From: Ryuthela nishihirai
Lineage: Eukaryota > Arthropoda > Arachnida > Araneae > Heptathelidae
Length of the DNA: 64,000 bases
Assembly (NCBI GenBank): GCA_038380435.1
Contig: JAWZYU010000007.1
Span: 29,553,001 to 29,617,000, forward strand
Reading direction: 5' to 3'
The position numbers and the translations under genes were made by a program. Below are positions 21,621 through 32,600 of this stretch, in pieces (position 1 is the first letter of the stretch; each line of letters opens with the position of its first letter). The notes beneath the pieces were generated by a model. The model was not told the origin of the DNA and did not search any database. It worked only from the letters and a program-made list of their open reading frames with translations.

Positions 21621-24225
21621 TCAACAAACAACTCTCCTTGACTTCGTTGATGCAAAATCGTCAATTATGTCATCATAATTTAAAGACCTAACAAGATCGC
21701 TCTCCAGACGAAGCAAACCAAGGTTACTCAGTCTTTCTTGACACATTGTTGATCTGAATACATTTTTTATTTCCTTCATTTTGCTGAAGGATCTTTCAGC
21801 ATCAGCAACTGACACAGGAATTGTACAGAATATTCTAATGGCTATACAAATATTTGGAAATAAACTGTCCAGTTTCAATTCTCTCGGACTGTTTAAGAGC
21901 TCCAGTGGTTTCAATGGGCCTGTCCCTAAATTAGAAGAATGAATTGATTTTAGATATTTCAGCTCATCACTGATCTCTCTATTAATGTCTTCATAATATT
22001 GTTCATGCAAAGTAACACCCATATTTTCAATGTCACGTTCTTCAATGTCTGGATATAGACATAAGCACTTGAATCTATCATTTAACTTTTCCGCCAAAGT
22101 GAAACGATTAGTAAGTCCACAAACAACAGAATCAATTACCCTATAAAACACATTTACTCTGAACTCCCATTCTTCATTAGTTTCCACCTCATTCCCTCGA
22201 AACTCTGGAATATCTTCATTTATTTCGTCCAAGAAAGTTTTCCTTCTTTTCACTCTCGTCTTCGGAAGTTCTGTCTCTGCAGGAAGATCACTTGCTAATG
22301 AGGTGGCCACTACTTTTGCTTCATTTAATAAGTTCTCCCATTTATCACGGAGTTGTTTCAGTTCCTGGATCAGATCGCGAATATTATCAATCTCTACATC
22401 AAGAGTTGCATCACGAGCTTGTAGAACCTTGTTGCGAATGTCAATTGCCGAGAGAATTTTGAACCAGATTGTTGCCATCAAAGTGCACTTAAATGATTCA
22501 AGGTATCGTTTTATTCCCATCAATTCCGTTTTACACTCAGCTGAGAGATTAAAATTTTTGCATTGATTTAATGAATGTTTGATGAGTGATAGGTGTTTGG
22601 AAAATGGTTTAACACTGTCAACACGAGCAGACCATCTTGTTTTTGATAGGCTATGCAAGGAACAACCTATTGTATTCTCTAGTATCTCCCATCTCTGAGG
22701 GCTTTTTAAAAAGAAGTTATACACTTTTTGAACCATACCAAAAAACGTAATAGCATCTTCACAGCATTCAGTAGCGTTCACACCACACAAATTTAGACTA
22801 TGTGCACTACCGTTAGAAAATATGGCAAATGGATTTAGCGCACTTATAATGGCTTGCGCGCCATTGTATGCACCAGCCATATTCGCTCCATTGTCATATC
22901 CCTGCCCCCTGCAATCTTTTAAAGGGATCTTATGCTTCTCTAACTCTTCAATGAGTACATTTGGAATTTCTTGTCCAGTTTTCTTATTGCACTTTACAAA
23001 ACTTTTGAACCTCTCCATTACTTTAAATGAAGAATCACGATCTAGAACGTATCTTAAAATTAATGTCATTTGCTCATTATGAGATGTATCTGGAGTAGCA
23101 TCAGCTAGTATTGAAAAATACTTTGATTTTTCTCTTTCTAAAAGTACAGCTTGAAGAATCTTGTTGCTGCAAGCCTTAATGAACTCGTTTTGAGAATCCG
23201 CTGAAAGGTAGTGAGCTTGAAGTCTCTTCCCTTCTTGTTGCGACTCTTGAACTTTAGTCACATGTTCTCTCAACCTCGGATCATATTGAGCGAGCAACTC
23301 AATAATCCCAAGGAAGTTACCATTATCCGATGACCCTATTTTGCTCGAAGAACCTCTAAATGCGAGACCCCTCTCACCAAGAAATAATGTAACAGACAGA
23401 ATCCTGTGAAATAAATCCCTCCAATATTTCACTTTAGAGGCAATTTCAGAGTTCACTTGAGAATAAATATCACTTCCATGACGAAGTCTTCTTTCCAATC
23501 CTCTCCATTCAATATAGCATTTTTTATGATTAGCACTCATTTCATGAACTGGCAATTTGTTATATAGTTTACGCCAAGAATAATCTTTTTTCCCGCCTTC
23601 ATCACTAACTAAAACGGATTTGTGGGATTCAGGGTTGCGACCAAATAATCTGCAAGGAAAACAGTATAACGACTGATTTCTTTCACTCCACACTAACCAG
23701 TCTCTAGGAACATATTCTCCATTCTTGAGTTTTGAAAATAAAACTGTTTTCGGAAAGGCTCTTGTTCCGTCACTTGGAAGGTTATTGGGCATAGAAGGGG
23801 GACCTTTTCTAACTATACCTTCAATTACACTTACACTTGGGCTGCCACTTTTTAATTTTCCAAGATCACACGATACTTGCCATGACTCGAGTTCGGAACT
23901 GGAGCGGGTAAGTTCGCTTCACTTTCATAGTTTATAGAACGCGCATCATTTTCACTGCTGTTTGGTTGTTTCGTTTCAATACTGCTGTCGTCATAATTTA
24001 AAAAAAAAAAACCAGAACCATCATCATTCCCCTCTGAACTTGAAATTTCTTTATTTTTGAGAGCGGGAACAGACGAGCTTGAGATTAGTTCATTTTTTGC
24101 ACCTTCACTGTCCACATTCACTTTTACACCGACTTCAAACAAAGTTCTACTCCCTTTCTTAATAACTTCCAATTTTTTCTCTCCTTTCGCTTCTCAGCTC
24201 CTGACTTATGCTTATACTTGTCCAT
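21621..24225 (-). pseudogene. hAT transposase, ZMYM1-like (TTF zinc finger + hAT core), frameshifted
   Basis: The main open frame, 23792-21621, gives 723 residues. A TTF-type zinc finger lies near residues 31-90 (CFPC at 44-47, with H83 and H89). The RNase H-like core follows: ADATPD with D231, GYDNGANMAG with D300, AHSLNL at 330-335 and KTRW at 384-387. The C-terminal hAT dimerisation region contains VSVADAERSFSKM. This matches the DUF4371/hAT-C proteins annotated as 'zinc finger MYM-type protein 1-like'. The likely start is the ATG at 24225, whose product begins MDKYKHKSGAEKRKERK, a typical start for this family. One frame change falls near the T run (A run in the mRNA sense) at 24173-24178, and a second between about 23926 and 23850. 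These could be real decay or assembly errors. The internal Met at 23792 would still give a protein containing the zinc finger and core. It would act in the nucleus, cutting and pasting the element. Confidence 0.9.
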
Positions 24226-24737
24226 TGTTCAGTTAGACTATAGCACCAATGAATATATCATTTTACTAAACAAATGACAACGAAATGGTGAAACAAATGT
24301 GCCGACAAGAGACTTTTAAATTGTTATAATTTGTAACACTGACACACAGACCACAGACGATGTTACTGGAACTCGAAACATGAACAATGTAATATACCTG
24401 ATCGCACGGGTTGGGTTTGGGAGAGTCCAACTGTTGCTACTGCTGCAGGGGTGGGGTGGTTAACAGAGAAAATACAAGCAAATGCTGTAAGTTAACGCGG
24501 ACAAAAGATGATGTTAAGAAATGGTTCGTTCAACTACTATTAATGAGATAATATGTCATAATCCAACTAGTGTTTCTTTTTAAAAGCATATTATAACAAA
24601 TAATGTTCTTGTGGAATTTTATAGGATCGATATATAGCCTAACTAAGAATAATTTTTGTAAGAAAAAGTAAAGAGTCACTTAATCTGACGGGCCCTTATT
24701 GCTGACGAGCCCCTATGCATTAGTCCCCCTTGCCCCC

Positions 24738-24752
24738 CTGTCGGCGGCCCTG
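24738..24752. repeat. hAT terminal inverted repeat, right
   Basis: Reads ctgtcggcggccctg, the complement of the left terminus with one mismatch in 15. Confidence 0.9.
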
Positions 24753-24760
24753 AGGCCATT
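24753..24760. repeat. hAT target-site duplication, right
   Basis: aggccatt, identical to 21154-21161. Confidence 0.95.
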
Positions 24761-24774
24761 AGTACCTTTTAGAA

Positions 24775-25467
24775 GAGATATTCTCTTTTGGAAGGGAACA
24801 GAAGGGGAGGGCTGCCAGCTCAGTGTGGCCTACTGATCTGGTCATCTATGGCCACTTTTTTTCTTTTTTTTTTCAATTATGCTGAGGAGTGGTCAACTTC
24901 ACAGGGTCCTGGTGCTGACCATTTATACTCGCTAGACTGGACTGGTTTATGGATTTGAGCTTGATTATGGATCCTGGACTTGCTGCACTGGTGGGCCTCT
25001 GTTGAGGGAGAATCTGCCGCTGTGTTTACTGTTTGCTTCTGGGTTGCCAGCTCTAAGTGAACAGAGGCATGGGATACCTTATATCAGCTGGTGGATAATC
25101 CTAATCAGAGGCCATCGCAGGTACCTGAACCTTACTTAGCTAGTTGGGCATCGCCAATCCTAAATTGAAGTAATGTGCCTCAGACAGGTCTATGGCTCTT
25201 GAAAAGGTGGTGCCTGAAGTTCCTACCATCATGATGTTATTGTTGGCCCTACCTCTCTCAATAAACCTAGTTTCTTTAAAAATCTTACTAATCATTTTCC
25301 CTCTGCAAGTACGGGGAACGTGAGGATATTATACAGAAATTATTCTCTTGATGTCCTCACGCAGTAATTCCAGTGTTATTACCTAGATATTCTAGTCTTG
25401 CAAGAGACCAGATGGACAGGTAAAGGTTAGCTACTTGAAAATAACTTTAAATTTATCTTTTCAAGAA
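24775..25467 (+). mobile_element. LINE fragment: 5' UTR and start of ORF only
   Basis: It aligns with 29650-30350 of the intact LINE: 'ggaaggggagggctgcca', 'gctgaggagtggtcaac', 'cagggtcctggtgctgacc', then the endonuclease start around 'cttgcaagagaccagatgg'. It breaks off at about 25467, just before the 16-bp satellite. Frames are disrupted. A LINE copy that keeps its 5' end but lacks its 3' end is unusual, because failed reverse transcription loses the 5' end. Deletion or replacement by the satellite is more likely. Confidence 0.88.
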
Positions 25468-25499
25468 GGTAGGATGTAAACAAATGTGTCTAACACTGC

Positions 25500-27352
25500 A
25501 ACGATGAATTAATGCTGCGATGAAGACCACTGTGATGAATTGATGTTGCACTGAATTGATGCTGTGATGAATTGACGTTGCACTGAATTGACGCTGCGAT
25601 GAATTGACGTCGCACTGAATTGACGCTGCAATGAATTGACGTAGCACTGAATTGACGCTGCGATGAATTGACGTCGCACTGAATTGACGCTGTGATGAAT
25701 TGACGTCGCACTGAATTAACGCTGTGATGAATTGACGCTGCGATGAATTGACGTCGCACTGAATTGACGCTGCGATGAATTGACGTCGCACTGAATTGAC
25801 GCTGCGATGAATTGACATCGCACTGAATTGACGCTGCGATGAATTGACGTCGCACTGAATTGACGCTGCGATGAATTGACGTCGCACTGAATTGACGCTG
25901 CGATGAATTGACATCGCACTGAATTGACACTGTGATGAATTGACGCTGCGATGAATTGACGTCGCACTGAATTGATGCTGCGATGAATTGGCGTCGCACT
26001 GAATTGATGCTGCGATGAATTGACGTCGCACTGAATTGACGCTGCGATGAATTGATGTCGCACTGAATTGACGCTGCGATGAATTGACATCGCACTGAAT
26101 TGACGCTGCGATGAATTGACGTCGCAGTGAATTGACGCTGCGATGAATTGACGTCACACTGAATTGACACTGTGATGAATTGACGCTGCGATGAATTGAC
26201 GTCGCACTGAATTGACGCTGCGATGAATTGACGTCGCACTGAATTGACGCTGCGATGAATTGACGTCGCACTGAATTGACGCTGCGATGAATTGACATCG
26301 CACTGAATTGACACTGTGATGAATTGACGCTGCAATGAATTGACGTCGCACTGAATTGACGCTGCGATGAATTGACATCGCACTGAATTGACACTGTGAT
26401 GAATTGACGCTGCGATGAATTGACGTCGCACTGAATTGACGCTGCGATAAATTGACGTCGCACTGAATTGACACTGTGATGAATTGACGCTGCGATGAAT
26501 TGACGTCGCACTGAATTGACGCTGCGATGAATTGACGCTGCGATGAATTGACGTCGCACTGAATTGACGCTGCGATGAATTGACGTCGCACTGAATTGAC
26601 GCTGCGATGAATTGACATCGCACTGAATTGACGCTGCGATGAATTGACGTCGCAGTGAATTGACGCTGCGATGAATTGACGTCACACTGAATTGACACTG
26701 TGATGAATTGACGCTGCGATGAATTGACGTCGCACTGAATTGACGCTGCGATGAATTGACGTCACACTGAATTGACGCTGCGATGAATTGACGTCGCACT
26801 GAATTGACGCTGCGATGAATTGACATCGCACTGAATTGACACTGTGATGAATTGACGCTGCGATGAATTGACGTCGCACTGAATTGACGCTGTGATGAAT
26901 TGACGTCGCACTGAATTGACGCTGCGATGAATTGACGTCGCACTGAATTGATGCTGCGATGAATTGACGTCGCACTGAATTGACGCTGCGATGAATTGAC
27001 GTCGCACTGAATTGACGCTGCGATGAATTGACATCGGACTGAATTGACGCTGCGATGAATTGACGTCGCAGTGAATTGACGCTGCGATGAATTGACGTCA
27101 CACTGAATTGACACTGTGATGAATTGACGCTGCGATGAATTGATGTCGCACTGAATTGACGCTGCGATGAATTGATGTCGCACTGAATTGACGCTGCGAT
27201 GAATTGACGTCGCACTGAATTGACGCTGCGATGAATTGACATCGCACTGAATTGACACTGTGATGAATTGACGCTGCGATGAATTGACGTCGCACTGAAT
27301 TGACGCTGTGATGAATTGACGTCGCACTGAATTGATGCTGTGATGAATTGAC
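25500..27352. repeat. 16 bp satellite (about 115 units)
   Basis: Two alternating 16 bp units, gaattgacgctgcgat and gaattgacgtcgcact, form a 32 bp higher-order period with occasional doubled units and a third variant gaattgacactgtgat. Sixteen is not a multiple of 3, so three successive units are read in three frames and give one 16-residue peptide period (around QFIAASIQCDVNSSQR). All three minus frames therefore stay open over long distances, giving frames up to 624 codons. I see this as a by-product of repetition, not a gene. The unit contains GACGTC, and four units carry the full TGACGTCA octamer (26149, 26677, 26757, 27093). Confidence 0.93.
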
Positions 27353-27361
27353 GGGCCACCT

Positions 27362-27478
27362 GCTCATAGAGGGCAGATTGAATGCTAGCGGAGAGATTCC
27401 TAAACTCCCAATTAAAACTCGAACCTGGGAACTGCAGATTATAGAAGCCTGACACACTTCCGATTGAGTCACTCTCCC
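27362..27478 (-). mobile_element. SINE-A head fragment
   Basis: 'aaaactcgaacctgggaactgcagatta' and 'ccgattgagtcactctccc' are the complement of a SINE-A tRNA-like head. The fragment ends where the 16-bp satellite begins. Confidence 0.75.
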
Positions 27479-28655
27479 AAATATCTGCTACTAAAACTGT
27501 CAGCAAAAACTTTTTGCACTAATGTTGTAAATCAGTTGATTCATAAAATATCACTTCTTACAGTTGCATAAAGAGTATAACTTCAAAATTCCAGTCATCT
27601 TAAAATACTTTTCGGAAAATATTGGGAATATGAATGATCATGAAAGATACCAGAAACAAATGTAGATTTTTACAAAATCGCGACATTCGGCGATTTATTC
27701 ATGTTCCTACTACATCAAAGAAACTTTTCACAGCTTATATTAATTCTGTAGCGGGAAAGCTTTATAACGTCAAACTTACCTTTAAGACTTGAGACGTAAT
27801 GTTCAACTAGCTAAGCCAGAAGAAAGAACAAACCTATTCCCTTCACAAAAGATAAATTCGCAGTGACATGCTTCTGGAAAATAAAACTTTCCAAGTGTAA
27901 TAAGCAATGGCTTTTCGTAAACCATTTTCGCACAATATTTGTTTATTTTGAAGTCAAAGGAGATAAGAAAGTTACCAGGAATTCATAGCACTTTATCCTA
28001 GGAAATTCCAAGTCCACTCTTTGTGTTATCGACGCTAAATTTACTACTGCTGCGAACTACTCACTGTACTGGAGAAAATACGTTATTCAGGTTCCTTCTT
28101 AAAACGTTACTTTGCAAATTGTCAGGACGTGAAAGCTTCGAAAATTGGAACGCTTCCTTGTAAATGTAACGCTTATTCAGAATTTTGCGGCAACCTAAAT
28201 GTTACTCGCGAAGCTCTCCAACAGCAAAATGCTGGAAATCAGATCGGAAATCTTTATTAAATGGAAAAGAAATATCGGAAACTTTCTCTCTTCAAATCGT
28301 TGAAAACAAAAATATTTCGTATATATCAATATAGAAGTACTCAACACAGGAAAAAAACAACAGAATTTCCATTTGCTTTTCTGGTCAGCATACGTAAAAA
28401 AAGCCATTTCGTTTTCAGATAAATAATTCTTTCTGAAACGCTCTTTCAGCATATTTTTCCTCAAATATCGATGAATGTTGGAAGCATGAAGAAGGAAAAA
28501 AGCAAAGCAAATGTTTTAGAAAGAGTAGAGAGCAACTATCTCGGAATTTTTAAGAGAGTTCAAAAATTCCAAATGGAAAAATAAAATCCTTTCAGATATT
28601 TCGCTCAGCCTTAAGAAATGGTCTAGTGATTAGTGTGCTTGACTGATTAAAGGGA
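27479..28655. other. No gene seen
   Basis: AT-rich spacer. A short tRNA-like snippet ('tggtctagtgattagtgtgctt') lies at 28620-28641, just before the next SINE, and may be a SINE-B head remnant. The 89-codon minus frame at 28195-28464 has no domain. Confidence 0.5.
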
Positions 28656-29050
28656 ATTGGGTTGTTTTACCTCTGAGTGACACTTTTTTGCACACCATGA
28701 GCTAAATGGCCAGGTCACATGAACCCCGAAGGCTCAGAGAAGGTTGGGGGAGGGGACCCACTGGAACAGCTGTTGGGAGACGCTCCGAGACAGATGGTAA
28801 CCTCCCGTCAAGGCCATCCAGCGTGTTCTTTAACGTGCACAAGGTATAGCTCTCCCGCACACGGGGCCGCGGCTTAACGTCCCATCCGACGGACGGCGGC
28901 CTTTCCAAGCCCATCGGTGTCCCCTACTGACCGTGGGCAGGACGGGGAATTTTGCAGAGATAAATCTCAACGCTGACCCAGCTGGGACTCGAACCTAGGA
29001 ACTGCAGATTACGAGCCTGGCGCGCTTCCGACTGAGTTACCCATGTCCCC
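28656..29050 (-). mobile_element. SINE-A dimer, second (3') unit, copy 2
   Basis: Complete tail, body and head on the minus strand, close to the young consensus apart from a small insertion in the body ('gacgctccgagacag') near 28780. Its head end reads 'gactgagttacccatgtcccc' and joins the next unit at the same junction as the dimer at 18.6-19.1 kb. Confidence 0.88.
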
Positions 29051-29210
29051 CCTCGTACACGGGGCCAGGGCTTAATGTCCCATCCAATAAAAGGCGGCCT
29101 TCAAAGAAGCCCAACTGTTTCTCACCCTCCTCTTTCTCACCGGGGGGAGGTAAGCAGATATAAATCTCAACGCTGGCACAGTTGGGACTCGAACCTGGTA
29201 ACTGCAGATT
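29051..29210 (-). mobile_element. SINE-A dimer, first (5') unit, copy 2
   Basis: The complement of the short variant body with 'ctcaccctcctctttctcacc', then the B-box side of a tRNA head ('gactcgaacctggtaactgcag'). It is cut at the head by the next SINE. Same unit type as 18588-18783. Confidence 0.82.
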
Positions 29211-29503
29211 TGGGTTTGGGTTGTTTTACCTCTGAGCGGCACTTTTTTGCACACCATAGGCTAAATGGCCAGGTCACATGGACCCGAAGGCTCAGAGAAG
29301 GTTGGGGAAGGGGACCCACTGGAACAGCTGTTGGGAGAGAGATGGTAGCTCCCCGTCAAGGCCATCCAGCGTGTTCTTTAACGTGCACAGGGTATGGCTC
29401 TCCCGCACACGGGGCCAAAGCTTAACGTCCCATCCGACGGACGGCGGCCTTACCAAGCCCATCGGTGTCCCCTACTGACCGTGGGCAGGGCGGGGAATTT
29501 TTG
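29211..29503 (-). mobile_element. SINE-A copy, head missing
   Basis: Tail 'gggtttgggttgttttacc' and body to 'gtgggcagggcggggaattt'. 5' truncated before the tRNA head. It sits directly against the dimer. Confidence 0.88.
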
Positions 29504-29644
29504 CTATCAAGTGTTATTTCAAGTACTAACTAACAGTGTAATCAGAAAAAGGCACAATTCTAATTATTCTAATATGACCTGCCGATATTTATTCATACTT
29601 GATAAACAAAGAATTATTTAGCCTTCAGTGGCGTAGTGATTAAT

Positions 29645-32600
29645 ATCTATCTGCTCTTGTGGAAGTGAACGGAAGGGGAGGGCTGCCAGATTAGTGTGGC
29701 CTACTGATCTGGACAATTATGGCTACTTTTCTTTTTTTTCTACCCTGCTGAGGAGTGGTCAACCACACAGGGTCCTGGTGCTGACCATATAAACCTACTG
29801 GACTGGACAGATATATGGCTCTGAGCTTGATTATGGATCCTGATTTTGCTGCACTGGTGGGCTTCTGTGGAGGGAAAATCTTCCGCTGTGTTTTCTTTTC
29901 GTTTGTGGGTTGACAGCCCCAAGTGAATAGATCCACAGGATATGTTTATCAGCTGGTGGATAATCCTGAGCAGAAGTCATCGCAGGCACCTGAACTCTTT
30001 GCTTCTATTGGCATCGTCAAATTCTATATTGGAGGAAGTCTTCCAGTGTAGATGGCTTCAGCCTTTAGTAGTGGGGGAACGGGTCTTTGCCCCATGTCTG
30101 CGATTAGGGGGCTGTTTGATATTGTCGGCATTCCCTCTCTCAATAAACATAGTTTCTTTAAACATCCCACTAACCATTTTCTCTCCATAGGTAGTTGGAA
30201 TGTGAGGACTCTGCACAGAGCTTTTTCTCTTGATGTCCTCACACAAGAATTCCACCGTTATAATTTAGATATTCTCGGCTTGCAAGAGACCAGATGGACA
30301 GATAAAGGTCAGATTCTTAAAAATAATCTTAAATTTCTCTTTTCAGGGAGGGACGACAAAAAGCATCACCAAGGCGTGGGTCTGCTTCTCAGCAGACACG
30401 CTAGTGATGCTCTTCTAGGATATGAGTGCATTAATGAAAGGTTTCTTACAGCAAAATTTCAGACAAGCGTTAAAGACTTGAATGTTATCTGCTGTTATGC
30501 CCCCACTGAGGATGCCGATGAGGATGAGAAGGATAGGTTTTATGAACAACTTCAGGATATTTTGAATTCTGTCAAGAAAGGAGATATTACCCTTGTTCTT
30601 GGTGACTTCAATGCCAAAGTTGGTACTGACTCTGACCTTTGGGGAGGAGTAATAGGCCCTTTTGGTATTGGTAGCTGCAATAGCAATGGGCAACGTCTCC
30701 TACAGGTAAGTAAACTCAATGGATTCAGAATAACTAACACTTATTACAAACACCGCGACATACATAAGTACACATGGGTTTCACCTGATGGGCTGCATAA
30801 GAATATGATCGATTACATATTAATTAACAGCAAATGGACTAGTTCTGTTAGGAATACCAGGGCATATAGGGGAGCTGAAATTGGATCTGACCATTACCTT
30901 GTTAAAAGTGTGTTGCAACTTAAACTTAAAAAGTGTTGTGCTAGGGTTAAAAAATTTACTTTTAATACTGAAGCTCTGAAAGATCCAGTTATAGCCAAAG
31001 CTTACCATGATAGGTTACTTAGTCATTATGACAGTCATGGTTTGCTTACTACTGAAGTTGAGGAAGAATGGGATCATTTTAAACAGGCTTTTTTGGACAC
31101 TAACAGTACTCTTTTAGGAAAAAAGGAGCAGAAGAGGCAGAATTATTTGAGTGATGAGGCACTTGAGCTTATTTCGGAAAGAAAGAACTGCAGGAATGCC
31201 CTTAATCAATACCCTACTAGTCCTAATAGAAAGCATTACAGAGACCTTAATAAACTTGTAAAGGATCAGTTAGCTGCTGATAAAAATTTTTGGCTTGATG
31301 GTTTGGCTGACAAAGCCGAGGAAGCAGTTAGACAGCACAACAGCAGAGAGCTGTACCAGATAGTTAATGTTTTGTGTGGTAGAAAACGGACAGGCATACA
31401 AGGATTGAAGGATAAACAAGGTAAGGTTATAGAAGGGGAGGATTCTGTCATGGCTAGGTGGGCTGAGCATTTCAGTGATGTTCTAAACAATGTAGTTAGT
31501 TCTACTCCCATTGTTTGCAATGATGATAGATGCATTGGTGGCTTTAATGTTGGCCCTATAACACAATCTGAAGTTAGTTTGGCTGTTTCTAAACTTAAAC
31601 TTCATAAATCCCCAGGGGTAGATGAAATTACTACGGAAATGCTTAGAGCTGGGAATGTTTCGGTTACCACTTGGATGACTGAAATTCTGAATCTCTTTTA
31701 TGATAAAGGCATGGTTCCTAAGGATTTTACCAGAGCTATTGTTATCCCTATTTTCAAAAAAGGTGATCGCAGTTCTTGTGATAACTATAGGGGTATCAGC
31801 CTACTCTCTGTTCCAGGTAAAGTTCTTTCCATGATTGTTCTTAATAGAATTAAGAATCTGGTTGACAGGCAATTGCGTGATGAGCAATGTGGATTCAGAA
31901 GTGGTAGGGGATGTGTTGATCAGATATTTTCACTTAGGCAGATTCTTGAGAAATGTTTAGAGTTTCAGAAACCTTTGGTTGCTAGCTTTGTTGATTTCAA
32001 AAAGGCTTTCGACTCTGTTGATCGTCATAATTTGTGGTTGATTGTGAGATCATATGGTATACCAGACAAGTTAGTTAACATTATGAAAGCTCTCTATAAT
32101 AACACTGAGTCGTGTGTGAGAGTTGGTAAAACTTGTAGCAATTGGTTTAGCATTACTTCTGGTGTTCGACAAGGGTGCATTTTGTCTCCTTTTCTCTTTA
32201 GCTTGGTTATTGATTATGTTATGCGAAATTCACTTCAAGGGAAAGATTTTGGCCTTAAATGGGCTGGAGATAGGAAAATTTCTGATTTAGATTATGCTGA
32301 TGATTTAGCCCTTCTGGCAAATGATGTTGATGAGATGAACTCTTTCATTCGAGCCGTTGATGAGACTGGTAGTAGAGTAGGTTTGGTTATAAACAGAGAG
32401 AAAACTAAAGTGATGAAAATTGGTCAGGCAGGCTGTGATTCAGTTAATCTGAATGGTTGCAGTCTTGAGCAGGTGTCACAGTTTAATTATCTTGGGAGCT
32501 ATGTAACAGATAATGGTGATGTGCGGCATGAGATTAACAGACGAATAGGGATTGCTGCTGGGACTTTTAAGAATCTATGGAGAGTGTGGAGAAATAGGCG

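Larger units (their letters stand above)
21162..24752 (-). mobile_element. Complete hAT-superfamily DNA transposon (3591 bp)
   Basis: The termini are inverted repeats: cagggccgccga with a following (g/c)ag at the left, and its complement ctgtcggcggccctg at the right. A perfect 8 bp target-site duplication (aggccatt) flanks it. GGGCCC and GGGGC motifs recur just inside both ends, as expected of subterminal transposase sites. The single gene runs on the minus strand from 24225 to 21621 and encodes a ZMYM1-like transposase, broken by two frameshifts. The flank to the right is the 5' part of a LINE. The clean ends and duplication show this is an integrated element, not a host gene. Confidence 0.95.

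Noticed and set aside
25453..27506. A 624-residue and a 402-residue repetitive protein on the minus strand
   Set aside because: All three frames are open because a 16-bp unit without stops is repeated. There is no domain, signal or splice context, so I kept it as a satellite.
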